In this document: positions 7,452 through 21,361 of the stretch, piece after piece | Position numbering within the stretch: the first letter of the stretch is position 1 | Layout: each line of letters begins with the position of its first letter | From: Prevotella sp. | Lineage (GTDB): Bacteria > Bacteroidota > Bacteroidia > Bacteroidales > Bacteroidaceae | NCBI GenBank assembly: GCA_024680755.1 | Contig: JAILBT010000059.1 | Location: 1-38,770, forward strand | Length of the DNA: 38,770 nt | Reading direction: 5' to 3' | Notes under the pieces: model-generated | Told to the model about the DNA's origin: nothing | The model's input: only the letters and a program-made list of their open reading frames with translations | Databases searched by the model: none | Made by a program: the position numbers and the translations under genes

Positions 7452-10400
7452 ATGCCCGCAAGAGTAATTGACAACAGAGTGAACTTTGGCAGCGTGAAGA
7501 ACCCGATGCCATTTCCGGACTTCCTCGACGTACAGCTCAAGTCGTTTCAGGATTTCCTGCAGCTTGACACACCGCCCGAGGAACGCAAGAACGACGGACT
7601 GTATAAAGTGTTCGCCGAGAATTTCCCTATCACCGACACACGTAACAATTTCGTACTCGAGTTCCTCGACTATTACATCGACCCGCCACGCTATTCGATG
7701 GACGAGTGCCTGGAGCGCGGTCTGACATACAGCGTTCCCCTGAAAGCAAAGCTGAAGCTCTATTGCACCGACCCCGACCATGTGGACTTCGAGACCAGCG
7801 TGCAGGACGTGTTCCTCGGCCCCGTGCCATACATGACTCCTAACGGCACATTCATCATCAACGGTGCCGAACGTGTCGTCGTGTCGCAGCTGCACCGCTC
7901 GCCGGGCGTGTTCTTCGGACAGAGTGTTCACCCCAACGGCTCGCTGCTCTATTCGGCACGTATCATTCCTTTCAAGGGCTCTTGGATAGAGTTTGCCACG
8001 GACATCAACAACGTGATGTTTGCCTACATCGACCGTAAGAAGAAGCTGCCCGTCACGACGCTGCTACGCGCCATCGGCTTCGAGACTGACAAGGACATAC
8101 TGCAGATCTTCAACCTGGCCGAAGAGATCAGCGTGACAAAGGAGAACCTGCAGGCCGCCATCGGCCAGAAACTGGCCGCACGCGTGTTACGCTCGTGGAA
8201 CGAGGACTTCGTCGATGAGGACACCGGCGAGGTGGTCAGTATCGAGCGAAACGAGGTCATCATGGACCGAGAGAAGACAATCACTGAGGACAACATTGAC
8301 GACATACTGGAGAGCGGAGCCAGGACCATACTCGTACACAAAGACGAGCAGATGGCGCAGGACTATGGCATCATCTTCAACACCCTGGCCAAGGACCCAT
8401 CGAACTCGGAGAAGGAAGCCATACTCTACATCTACCGCCAGCTGCGCAACGCTGACCCCGCCGACGACGCTTCGGCACGAGAGGTGATACTAAATCTCTT
8501 CTTCTCCGACAAGCGATATGACCTGGGCGACGTGGGCCGCTACCGCATCAACAAGAAGCTCGGACTGGAGACGCCCATCGACATCCGCGTGCTGACCAAG
8601 GAGGACATCATCGAGATTATCAAGTATCTCATACAGCTAATCAACTCGAAAGCCACCGTCGATGACATCGACCACCTGTCAAACCGGCGCGTGCGCACCG
8701 TGGGCGAGCAGCTGAGCAACCAGTTTGCGCTGGGACTGGCACGCATGAGCCGCACCATACGCGAACGTATGAACGTGCGCGACAACGAGAATTTCCAGCC
8801 TACCGACCTGATCAACGCCAAGACCATCTCAAGCGTCATCAACTCATTCTTCGGCACCAACCCGCTCAGCCAGTTCATGGACCAGACCAACCCGCTGGCC
8901 GAGGTGACGCACAAGCGACGCCTATCGGCACTGGGCCCCGGCGGACTGAGCCGCGAGCGGGCCGGCTTTGAGGTGCGCGACGTGCACTACACACACTACG
9001 GACGTCTCTGCCCCATCGAGAGCCCTGAGGGACCAAACATCGGACTCATCTCGTCGCTCTGCGTCTATGCCAAGATCAACGAGCTGGGCTTCATTTCCAC
9101 GCCCTACCGCAAGGTGCAAGACGGTGTGGCCGACCTCGACAACGACCATGTGGTCTATCTGACGGCCGAGGAAGAAGAGGACCACATCATCGGTCAGGGC
9201 AACGCGCCACTGAACGACGACGGCACCTTCATCCGCCCTGTGGTGAAATGCCGACAGCTGGCCGACTTCCCTGTCGTGCCGCCTACGGAGGTGGACCTGC
9301 TCGACGTCTCGCCGCAGCAGATAGCCTCTATCGCAGCTTCGCTCATACCGTTCCTCGAGCACGACGACGCCCACCGCGCACTGATGGGCTCGAACATGAT
9401 GAGACAGGCCGTGCCACTGCTGCACAACGAGGCACCCATCGTGGGCACCGGACTGGAGAAGCAGGTCTGCGAGGACTCGCGAACCATGATAACGGCCGAG
9501 GGCGACGGCATCATCGACTATGTTGACGCCACCACCATACGCATACTCTATGACCGCACGGACGACGAGGAGTTTGTGTCCTTCGAACCGGCCATGAAGG
9601 AGTATCGCATCCCTAAGTTCCGCCGCACCAACCAGAACATGGTGATTGACCAGCGTCCCATCTGCGACAAGGGACAGCGCGTCAAGCGGGGCGACATACT
9701 GACCGAGGGCTATGCCACCGAGAACGGCGAACTGGCCTTAGGGCGCAACCTGCTCGTGGCATACATGCCGTGGAAGGGCTACAACTATGAGGATGCCATT
9801 GTGCTGAACGAGCGAGTGGTGCGCGAAGACATGCTCACGTCGGTGCATGTGGACGAGTATCAGCTGGAGGTGCGCGAGACCAAGCGCGGCATGGAGGAGT
9901 TCACCAACGACATACCCAACGTGAGCGAAGAGGCCACCAAGGACCTCGACGAGAGCGGAGTGATACGCGTCGGTGCCCGCGTCGAACCGGGCGACATACT
10001 GATAGGCAAGATCTCGCCAAAGGGCGAAAGCGACCCCTCGCCCGAGGAGAAGCTGCTGCGCGCCATCTTCGGCGACAAGGCAGGCGACGTGAAGGACTCG
10101 TCACTCAAGGCCAACCCGTCGCTCTCGGGCGTCATCATCGACAAGAAGATGTTTGCCAGGGCCATCAAGACCAGACAGAGCAAGATGCAGGACAAGGTGC
10201 AGCTGCAGAAGATCGACGAAGAGTATGAGGCAAAGGTGAACGACCTGCGCGAGATACTTGTCGATAAGCTGATGAAGCTCACAAAGGGAAAGACGTCGCA
10301 GGGCGTGAAGGACTCCGTGGGAGCCGAGATTATCTCAAAGGGCTCGAAGTTCACCATGACCAACCTGAAGAATCTGGAGTTTGGCGACATACAGACCAGC

Positions 10401-11264
10401 GGATGGACTGTCGATGACCATGCCAACCTGCTCATCGGCCAGCTTATCATCAATTTCATGAAGAAATACAAGCTGCTTGAGGCAGAGAAGATGCGCAAGA
10501 AGTTTGCCATCACCATCGGCGACGAGCTGCCCTCGGGCGTGCTGCAGATGGCCAAGGTCTATGTGGCCAAGAAGCGCAAGATAGGCGTGGGCGACAAGCT
10601 GGCCGGACGCCACGGCAACAAGGGCATCGTCTCGAAGGTGGTGCGCCAGGAGGATATGCCCTTCCTTGAGGACGGCCGCCCCGTTGACCTCGTGCTCAAC
10701 CCGCTGGGCGTGCCCTCACGAATGAACCTGGGACAGATCTTCGAGGCCATTCTCGGCGCCGCAGGCAAGCGGATGGGTGTCAAGTTTGCTACACCCATCT
10801 TCGACGGAGCAAAGCTGGAGGATCTGGCCGAATGGACCGACAAGGCCGGTCTGCCGCGACTCTGCTCCACATACCTCTACGACGGCGAGACGGGCGAACG
10901 CTTCGACCAGCCGGCCACGGTGGGCATAACATACTTCCTCAAGCTGGGACACATGGTCGAGGACAAGATGCACGCACGCTCCATAGGCCCCTACAGCCTC
11001 ATCACACAGCAGCCGCTCGGCGGAAAGGCGCAGTTCGGCGGACAGCGCTTCGGAGAGATGGAGGTATGGGCACTCGAGGCCTTCGGTGCCAGCCATGTGC
11101 TGCAGGAGATACTGACCATCAAGAGCGACGACACCGTGGGAAGGTCGAAAGCCTACGAGGCCATCGTCAAAGGCGACCCCATGCCCACACCCGGCATACC
11201 CGAGAGCCTCAACGTGCTGCTGCACGAACTGGGAGGACTTGGCCTGAGCGTCAAAATGGACTAA
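7452..11264 (+). CDS. rpoB: RNA polymerase beta subunit
   Basis: A 1270-residue beta subunit, the normal size for Bacteroidota. Conserved blocks are intact, including the rifampicin pocket around residues 473-495. Positions matching E. coli D516, H526 and S531 are D477, H487 and S492, all the drug-sensitive state. The C-terminal region has [12 protein letters not shown] and the [22 protein letters not shown] block that contacts beta-prime. Together with rpoC it forms the catalytic core of transcription. rpoC starts 21 bases downstream. Confidence 0.99.
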   Translation: MPARVIDNRVNFGSVKNPMPFPDFLDVQLKSFQDFLQLDTPPEERKNDGLYKVFAENFPITDTRNNFVLEFLDYYIDPPRYSMDECLERGLTYSVPLKAKLKLYCTDPDHVDFETSVQDVFLGPVPYMTPNGTFIINGAERVVVSQLHRSPGVFFGQSVHPNGSLLYSARIIPFKGSWIEFATDINNVMFAYIDRKKKLPVTTLLRAIGFETDKDILQIFNLAEEISVTKENLQAAIGQKLAARVLRSWNEDFVDEDTGEVVSIERNEVIMDREKTITEDNIDDILESGARTILVHKDEQMAQDYGIIFNTLAKDPSNSEKEAILYIYRQLRNADPADDASAREVILNLFFSDKRYDLGDVGRYRINKKLGLETPIDIRVLTKEDIIEIIKYLIQLINSKATVDDIDHLSNRRVRTVGEQLSNQFALGLARMSRTIRERMNVRDNENFQPTDLINAKTISSVINSFFGTNPLSQFMDQTNPLAEVTHKRRLSALGPGGLSRERAGFEVRDVHYTHYGRLCPIESPEGPNIGLISSLCVYAKINELGFISTPYRKVQDGVADLDNDHVVYLTAEEEEDHIIGQGNAPLNDDGTFIRPVVKCRQLADFPVVPPTEVDLLDVSPQQIASIAASLIPFLEHDDAHRALMGSNMMRQAVPLLHNEAPIVGTGLEKQVCEDSRTMITAEGDGIIDYVDATTIRILYDRTDDEEFVSFEPAMKEYRIPKFRRTNQNMVIDQRPICDKGQRVKRGDILTEGYATENGELALGRNLLVAYMPWKGYNYEDAIVLNERVVREDMLTSVHVDEYQLEVRETKRGMEEFTNDIPNVSEEATKDLDESGVIRVGARVEPGDILIGKISPKGESDPSPEEKLLRAIFGDKAGDVKDSSLKANPSLSGVIIDKKMFARAIKTRQSKMQDKVQLQKIDEEYEAKVNDLREILVDKLMKLTKGKTSQGVKDSVGAEIISKGSKFTMTNLKNLEFGDIQTSGWTVDDHANLLIGQLIINFMKKYKLLEAEKMRKKFAITIGDELPSGVLQMAKVYVAKKRKIGVGDKLAGRHGNKGIVSKVVRQEDMPFLEDGRPVDLVLNPLGVPSRMNLGQIFEAILGAAGKRMGVKFATPIFDGAKLEDLAEWTDKAGLPRLCSTYLYDGETGERFDQPATVGITYFLKLGHMVEDKMHARSIGPYSLITQQPLGGKAQFGGQRFGEMEVWALEAFGASHVLQEILTIKSDDTVGRSKAYEAIVKGDPMPTPGIPESLNVLLHELGGLGLSVKMD

Positions 11265-11285
11265 CGGAAAGGAAAGAATAAAGAT

Positions 11286-15607
<4,322 letters not shown>

Positions 15608-15611
<4 letters not shown>

Positions 15612-16279
15612 TGAACCGAGTTTTTTCTCTCTGCGCTGCTGCCACGCTTGCCGTGGCAGCAGCTGCACAGGTCGATGAGACCTTCCAGTTTGTTGATGCC
15701 GCAGGCAACGAGGTGGCCGACGGCACGGTCATCACCGTCAGCACGGTGGAGACAAACGTCCTTGACGAGCTGCAGATGGTCATACCGTTGCACCTAAAGA
15801 ATGTTTCTGCCGCAAGCGCCGCCGTGGGCATCTATGAGTCGATAGACGCCATACCCAACGGCTGGTGGCAGACCTGTCCGCTGGGCAACTGCATGTACCT
15901 GACGGCATCGGGCTATTCGCCCAAGGCCATCGTCGGCGCAGGCAGCACCGTTGCCATCGACACCGAGTGGCTGCCCGAAGAGGGGCAGTATGCCACCTGG
16001 GAGGCGCAGCTGCAGCTCAGCGTGTTCAACATTGTATATAAGGAGCAGTTTGGCCAACAGGTGCCCGCCGCCGGCGACGAAGTCATAGCGAGCGGTCCGA
16101 AGGTGACGATACGCTTCGAGTACACCGACGACACGGCCGTGCGCGATGTGCGCAGTGTGACGGCTGTGAGCGAGAGCTACGACCTTCAGGGTCGCCGTGT
16201 GTCATGCGCCAAGCCTGCTTCGGGTCTGCGCATTGTGCGCCGTGCCGACGGCTCGGTGAGAAAGTATGTCGGCAGGTAG
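15608..16279 (+). CDS. Secreted protein with C-terminal sorting-type tail, overlapping rpoC
   Basis: A 223-residue protein of unknown function. It has a signal peptide (about 1-20, ending AAAAQ), a beta-rich middle with [19 protein letters not shown] near residues 27-44, two cysteines (C90, C95) that may form a disulphide, and a tail (191-223) starting YDLQGRRV and containing GLRIV. That tail resembles short Por/type IX secretion sorting domains and is shared with four other proteins in this window. Its ATG at 15608 overlaps the rpoC TGA (15609-15611), so translation is probably coupled to rpoC; a second ATG follows at once. No promoter was found. The N-terminal pattern recalls proteins encoded near Omp28-like genes, but I cannot name the family. 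Confidence 0.8.
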
Positions 16280-16326
16280 TGTGACACTTGCAAACAAGGC
16301 AGCGTAACAAGAACGTAGCCACCCTA

Positions 16327-16390
16327 AATTCAACGTATTTTGCGGCTGAAGGGTTAGTTTTACCTTTTCAGCTGCAAGATACGTTGAATT
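16327..16390. repeat. Long fold-back: 24-base arms, 16-base loop
   Basis: Arms at 16327-16350 and 16367-16390 pair along all 24 positions; 22 are Watson-Crick and two are G-T in the plus-strand RNA. No T-run follows. It lies between convergent genes, upstream of a separate clear terminator. It could be a processing hairpin, a remnant of a short mobile element or a small RNA; the sequence alone does not decide. Confidence 0.8.
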
Positions 16391-16483
16391 GTGTTTAGAC
16401 TGAACGAAACGAACAAGTTTTCGTACCTCTAAAGAAAACTTAATTCTTTGTCTCGACTGGTTTATAATTCAAGAAAATTATCT

Positions 16484-16521
16484 AAAAAAGCCATTCCACC
16501 GCGCGGTGGAATGGCTTTTTT
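16484..16521. terminator. Bidirectional terminator between convergent genes
   Basis: A perfect 38-base palindrome: AAAAAAGCCATTCCACCGC at 16484-16502 and its exact complement at 16503-16521. It has a GC-rich stem with A-run and T-run ends, so it can stop transcripts from both the rpoC side and the minus-strand operon. It ends 17 bases from the stop codon of the 16539-19562 gene. Confidence 0.95.
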
Positions 16522-16538
16522 CGTTTGTTATGACGGTC

Positions 16539-19500
16539 TTACTTGCTGACCTTCTTCTGTCCGTTCACGATGTTTATGCCGCGCTGCATTTTGCTGAGGC
16601 GCTGGCCTTTCAGGTTGTGGATGGTATTATGCTTGGCGTTGGCGCGCGCGCTTTCAACACCAACAGTGGTGTTCTCGGTGATTTCGAGTATCCAGCCATT
16701 CTTCACAGTTGCGCTGGGTGCACTCCAGAAGGCCACGATGTCGTAGCCATTGCCGCCCTTCAGCTTGAGGTTGCCGTTCTCGCTGCCCTCACTGACAAAA
16801 CCCTTTTCGTCCTCCAGCGTTACCTCGCCATAGCCAATCCACTCGCCGTTGACAACGAGCTTGAACTCCTGATCTGCCTCAATGCCGGTAAGGTTGACTG
16901 TGGTCTGGAATGCCTTGTCGTTGTAATCGGTGACAGTCATCTCCTCGCCATTCCAGTCGTTCCATTCGCCGCTGATCTTCACGCTGGTGATATCAGGATA
17001 GACGCTGTACTTCTTGCCGTTGACGAAGACGAGGTTTTCGGTCTGAGCGGCAGCCTCCTCATAGTCGGGATTGCCGCCGCCGTTGTTCCAGATGATGAAC
17101 TGGGGCTGCTGCTCTGAGGTGAAGTTGTAAGTCCAGCTGCGGTTGAACCAGCCACCGCTGACCTCTACCTTTGTGCCGGGCCATGCACCGCTGGGCTCGG
17201 CGATGACATTGCCATGGCCGTCCTCAACCCATGTGTAGGCATACACCTCACTCCAGCCAGCCTCGTTGGCGAAGCTAACCTCGTAGAGGCGCTGTGCCGA
17301 CAGCGACAGGGTGTTGTTGGCTACGTCTGCGGTGAAAATGAGAGCATAGTCGCCGGTCTCGGTGGGCTGCCATTCCTGGTTGCCGCTGGCGGGCAGCTGA
17401 TAGCCGTCCCACGACTGGTTGGTGCGCAGCTTGTACTCGTAAGACTCAGCGGGCACCTCGTCGATGGTTACGTCGAGCGAAGCGGTATAGACGTTCTTGT
17501 TGTCTTTGTCCTGCACCATGAAGAGGTCCCCATCCCAAGTCAGACCGGGGATAGTTCCCACGATGCCGTAGAGCGTTCCCTCGAGTTTCAGGTTGCGGAA
17601 GTTGACCTGTCCCTTGGTGGCGCGCTTCACATAGAGGCGCACGTTGACCTTCTGTCCGGCATATTCGCTGAAGTTGACGCGGAAGGTTGTGAACTCGCCG
17701 TTCTTCCATATCTTCACGGTCTCCTCGCCATCGGTGTACTCAGGCATGTTGTCTTTGTTCAGTGTGAGGATGTTCTTATACTCCGTCCCGTCTGTAGTCA
17801 GCTGAATGGCAATCTCGTCGCCCTCGGCCATATCCCAGTCGGCAGCCCAGCGCACGGGGATACTGTTGGCGCCAATCTCGACAGAGAGCCAGTTGCTGCC
17901 CTCGTTCAGATAGACGGCGGGACCGTCGATCCAGGTCTCGGCCACGCCATCGACGTAGTTCACATTATTATAAAGGTACAGGTCGTTGTAGTCCTCCACG
18001 GTCCAGTAGTCGTTCTCGCTGTCCTTGGCTGTCCATCCGAGCGGCGGCTCGCTGGGCGATGTGCCTTCGAGCATGGGTTCCCAGGGCAGCTCGGCAGCTG
18101 TCAGAGCGTTGGCATCGAGCCACTCCGACGAGTAGCCACCGTTGCCGTCGGTGCTCCATGCGCGGAAGAAATATACCTTTCCTGCCTCCAGGTTGCTGAC
18201 GCTGATGTCTGCGCTGCTGCTGCCCACATAGACCACCTTGCCTCCGCCATCGATGGCGTCGCCCACGTTGTAGCTGCCGGTGGGTGTGCCGAAGAGTCCC
18301 ACGCCGAGTGCCTGCTCATTGTCGTTATACTGCTGCACGTCTGTCACGGCTATGACTATCTGTGCGCCGCTGTCGGTGGCCGAGAGCTTGATGGCGTTCT
18401 TGTCGGCACCGCTGACAGCGAGGGCTGCGGGCTTGGCGGGCTTCAGGGCGATAGTGGCGCTGATGGCCTCGGCGCAGTAGAGCGGGCCGTCCATGCAGAG
18501 GCTGTTGAAGGCAATGACGAACACGTTGTATGTTCCCTGCTCCATGCCCTGTGCGCCGTTGAACTCTGCGCGGTCGCTGGTGGCGATGACCTTGGCGCTG
18601 CCTATGGCGTCGCCCACCTTGTACTTGGTGCCGTCGGCGGGCTTCTCGCTCAGTTCGGCCTCGGTGGTGGCCAGCACGAGGTAGTGGTCGCCGTTGCCGG
18701 CGGCGAACGTGCCCAAGATCTGGTCGCTCGTAGAGCTGAGCACGAGGTCGCTGCCCGAGACCGTCGGGCTGACGCACTTCTCAGGAGCCACGAAGGTGAA
18801 GACCTGCCCGTCGATAGGATACTGGTCGGCCTTGTAGCTGATGCTGTTGTCGCGGGCCGAGACGACGCTGCCGTCCCAGCTCTGCACCTGCACGAAGTCG
18901 TTGGCGTCGCCCAGGATACCGATGCGGAAGAAGTTGTATTTGCCCGGGTCGCTGGGCTTCATGCCCTTGACCTTCATCTCGATGTTGCCGCTCTGCTCGT
19001 ACAGGCGATACTGTATGGTGGCCTTTGCGCCGCAGAACTCACCCGAGGTGCCCCAGCTGCCGCCGTTGCCGAAGTCAATGTTCTTATACTCGACCACGAG
19101 CGCGCGGTAGCCTTCCTGACCTTCCAGCCAGAAGCTTATCTGTGTGTCGTCCAGTCCATAGACACCCTCGCGCGGGAACATGCCGATGACATCGTGTATG
19201 CCCTCGGTGGTGAAGGCGCTGACGCGATTCTTGTGCACGTCGGTGCTGATGGTCTCCTTCGGCGAGAGCTGAATGGCCAGGTCGGTGCCGATGAGGAAGT
19301 GGGTCATCTTCTGGCTGTTGTAGCGGAACTCGAAGCCGATGGGGAAGCCCTTCAGCTCTTCGGCCGAGTTGAACTCGATGTTGCCGTCTGCGTCGATGAT
19401 GCAGCCCGACAGGTCCTTGCCCGTCGTGCCCTGCAGGTCAACGACGGTTGGCTCTCCCGGGTCGCCGACGACGTTGGTCTGCACCGAGTAGGCAGCCATC

Positions 19501-19562
19501 TGCGCCTGTACGCCGACGGTGGCCAGCATTGCCCCGATGAAAAGGAAAAGTTTCTTTTTCAT
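16539..19562 (-). CDS. Large modular secreted protein with SusF-like and CBM26-like modules
   Basis: A 1007-residue protein with a signal peptide (1-20, ending VQA). The N-terminal part (about 30-255) is beta-rich and unassigned. Fibronectin III-like segments cover about 260-490. A jelly-roll, cleaved-adhesin-like segment covers about 495-662. About 665-757 resembles the starch-binding modules of SusE/SusF (YEYKLRTNQSWDGYQLP, DYALIFTADVANNTLSL). About 760-857 has the CBM26-like pattern VYAYTW...WPGTKV. A further module spans 858-960, and a tail starting HNLKGQRL ends at residue 1007. A cell-surface or exported carbohydrate-binding role is inferred from the modules; no catalytic domain was recognised. 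It is the last gene of an apparent three-gene unit and ends at a strong terminator. Confidence 0.75.
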   Translation of the reverse strand: MKKKLFLFIGAMLATVGVQAQMAAYSVQTNVVGDPGEPTVVDLQGTTGKDLSGCIIDADGNIEFNSAEELKGFPIGFEFRYNSQKMTHFLIGTDLAIQLSPKETISTDVHKNRVSAFTTEGIHDVIGMFPREGVYGLDDTQISFWLEGQEGYRALVVEYKNIDFGNGGSWGTSGEFCGAKATIQYRLYEQSGNIEMKVKGMKPSDPGKYNFFRIGILGDANDFVQVQSWDGSVVSARDNSISYKADQYPIDGQVFTFVAPEKCVSPTVSGSDLVLSSTSDQILGTFAAGNGDHYLVLATTEAELSEKPADGTKYKVGDAIGSAKVIATSDRAEFNGAQGMEQGTYNVFVIAFNSLCMDGPLYCAEAISATIALKPAKPAALAVSGADKNAIKLSATDSGAQIVIAVTDVQQYNDNEQALGVGLFGTPTGSYNVGDAIDGGGKVVYVGSSSADISVSNLEAGKVYFFRAWSTDGNGGYSSEWLDANALTAAELPWEPMLEGTSPSEPPLGWTAKDSENDYWTVEDYNDLYLYNNVNYVDGVAETWIDGPAVYLNEGSNWLSVEIGANSIPVRWAADWDMAEGDEIAIQLTTDGTEYKNILTLNKDNMPEYTDGEETVKIWKNGEFTTFRVNFSEYAGQKVNVRLYVKRATKGQVNFRNLKLEGTLYGIVGTIPGLTWDGDLFMVQDKDNKNVYTASLDVTIDEVPAESYEYKLRTNQSWDGYQLPASGNQEWQPTETGDYALIFTADVANNTLSLSAQRLYEVSFANEAGWSEVYAYTWVEDGHGNVIAEPSGAWPGTKVEVSGGWFNRSWTYNFTSEQQPQFIIWNNGGGNPDYEEAAAQTENLVFVNGKKYSVYPDITSVKISGEWNDWNGEEMTVTDYNDKAFQTTVNLTGIEADQEFKLVVNGEWIGYGEVTLEDEKGFVSEGSENGNLKLKGGNGYDIVAFWSAPSATVKNGWILEITENTTVGVESARANAKHNTIHNLKGQRLSKMQRGINIVNGQKKVSK

Positions 19563-19606
19563 AAGCGTTAAAGTGTTAGTTAATAAAAGGGATATTGAAA
19601 AAAACG

Positions 19607-21262
19607 TTACTTCATCACCTTCAGTACGGTGCCGTCGCTCTTGCGCACGATGTTCAGTCCGTGGCGCGGCTGTTGCAGCTGTTTGCCGTCGGGTGCATAA
19701 TAGTGCGCTGCAGTGCTGCCGGCGCCACGGGCGGTCTTGATGCCGGTGGGGTCGTCGTCGTATGTCACGTTGTATGTGCCGTCGTTGCCTATGCGGAAGA
19801 TTTTTATTCCGGGCTCCTTTGCGCTGCGTGTCTCGCGGTAGAAGAGGTATGTGGCCTCCTTTTCAACCACCATCGTGGTGTTGGTGGGGTCCAGCTCTCG
19901 CCCTATGGTGCGTGTCCACACGCGTTTGCCGTCCTTGTCGTAGCGCCTTATGACGAACGACGAGTTGACATACGACTGCACGTCGCGATAGGCCACTATC
20001 CAGTCCGTTGTGCCGGGTATGGCTCCGCAGCCCACCTTGCCGAAGGCATAGTCGTTTGTGGCGCGGCTCTTGTTGGCAATGCTCAGGCCCTGGTCGTTGA
20101 AGAGGTAGTCGCCGTCGAAGGAGAATTTCTGCAGCATGACATCGTATGTAGAGGGCAGCTGCGCCTCGAAATCGACCATTATCTCCTCATTCTCTGTGTT
20201 CACGGCGATGGTGCAGTAGTCGTAGTCGTTGTCAACGGTGTTGGCGCAGTCGAGTCCTGAGAGTCCGAAGCCCAGCGAGCCGTCGCCATTGATGTGCTGC
20301 ACGCGTATGTTGTGTGTGAAGCCTCCCATGTTGCGCACGAAAGCCACGCAGGCCCCGCCGTTGCCGTCGGCTGCCAGCTTATAGTGGTTCATCTCGTAGC
20401 CCTCATACTTATATTCGTCGTAGGTGACGGTCTCGCCCCACACCGACTCAAACTCTGGCGTGTAGCGTGTCACGCAGGCACCGTCAGGCGTATCGCTGAA
20501 GAGCAGAAAGTCCTGTCCCTCCGAGGCCACTATCTGGTAGTGGGCCACCTCGTTTTCGCTCAGTCGGCGTGGCTCGGTCCATGTGCCGTCGTCGTCCACG
20601 CGCACGATGTATGTGCCCGTGTTCTCGCCGGGAATGGGCTGTCCCTGTTCGTCGTAGCTGTTCGACATATGTCTGAAGATGAAGTATGTGTTGTCGCCGG
20701 CCACGGCAGCGTAGGTGAAGGGTGCGTTGTTGGCCCAGTCGAAGCTGATGCCGTCGAGCCCCCAGAGGAAGTTGCCCTCCTGATCTACCTTGTAAATGGC
20801 GGGATAGAAGCTGGTTCCGTTGCGCTCGTCGGTGTTCATTGCAGCCTCCTCGCCGCGGCTGTCGGCCACGGTCACGATGGCCGAGCCGTCGGCAGCCACG
20901 CAGAGCGAATACTCCGACCACCACGATGGCGTGACGTGGTCGTTGACCAGGATGGGCTCGTCGAACACGGCGTTGCCGTCGCGGTCGAGCAGTTGCAGGT
21001 AGGTGCTTTCGCCGTGGCGCACGGTTCCGTTCAGCATGAAGGACCGGCCCGTCTTCCACGCCAGCCATGTCTTCTTGTCTGCCGTGCGCACAGCTTTCGG
21101 ATTGCAGGCATAGTAGTCGCCGCCTGTGACGGTCTCGCCCGTCAGCTCGTCGGTGTGCTCCAGGCCGAAGAGCAGCTTAGGCGTAGCGCCGGTGTTCCAC
21201 TGGGCCGAGGCCGTCTGTGTAGCGGCCACGGCCAGCAAGAGTAGTGAGTAAAGCTTTTTCAT
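19607..21262 (-). CDS. Secreted protein with repeated propeller-like blades
   Basis: A 551-residue protein with a signal peptide (1-20, ending ASAQ). The body shows regularly spaced D-x-D/E-G turns followed by aromatic strands (LLDRDGNAVFDEP, KVDQEGNFLWG, RVDDDGTWTEP, KFSFDGDYLFNDQG, RYDKDGKRVWT), which suggests a beta-propeller. The last 30 or so residues (YYAPDGKQLQ...GLNIVRKSDG) resemble the sorting-type tails of its neighbours. No enzyme motif was recognised. It lies 44 bases upstream of the modular protein gene. The gap to the next upstream gene consists of heptamer repeats with no promoter visible, so cotranscription with that gene is likely. Confidence 0.7.
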   Translation of the reverse strand: MKKLYSLLLLAVAATQTASAQWNTGATPKLLFGLEHTDELTGETVTGGDYYACNPKAVRTADKKTWLAWKTGRSFMLNGTVRHGESTYLQLLDRDGNAVFDEPILVNDHVTPSWWSEYSLCVAADGSAIVTVADSRGEEAAMNTDERNGTSFYPAIYKVDQEGNFLWGLDGISFDWANNAPFTYAAVAGDNTYFIFRHMSNSYDEQGQPIPGENTGTYIVRVDDDGTWTEPRRLSENEVAHYQIVASEGQDFLLFSDTPDGACVTRYTPEFESVWGETVTYDEYKYEGYEMNHYKLAADGNGGACVAFVRNMGGFTHNIRVQHINGDGSLGFGLSGLDCANTVDNDYDYCTIAVNTENEEIMVDFEAQLPSTYDVMLQKFSFDGDYLFNDQGLSIANKSRATNDYAFGKVGCGAIPGTTDWIVAYRDVQSYVNSSFVIRRYDKDGKRVWTRTIGRELDPTNTTMVVEKEATYLFYRETRSAKEPGIKIFRIGNDGTYNVTYDDDPTGIKTARGAGSTAAHYYAPDGKQLQQPRHGLNIVRKSDGTVLKVMK

Positions 21263-21263
21263 T

Positions 21264-21361
21264 AATCTTAAATTTTTAATATATAATGTGTAATGTTTAA
21301 CGTATAATCTTTAATCTTTAATCTTTAATCTTTAATCTTTAATCTTTAATGTTTAATGTTC
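21264..21361. repeat. Heptamer (7-bp) tandem repeat filling an intergenic gap
   Basis: Fourteen in-register 7-base units. Six identical AATCTTT units cover 21306-21347; degenerate AATNTTT-like units flank them. The repeat starts next to the start codon of the 551-residue gene and runs into the 3' end of the Omp28-like gene, supplying its last codons and its TAA stop. Confidence 0.9.

Noticed and set aside
17214..19571. Plus-strand open frame of 785 codons opposite the large modular protein
   Set aside because: The minus-strand frame has a signal peptide, modules and a sorting tail. The plus-strand frame has shadow composition and no start context.
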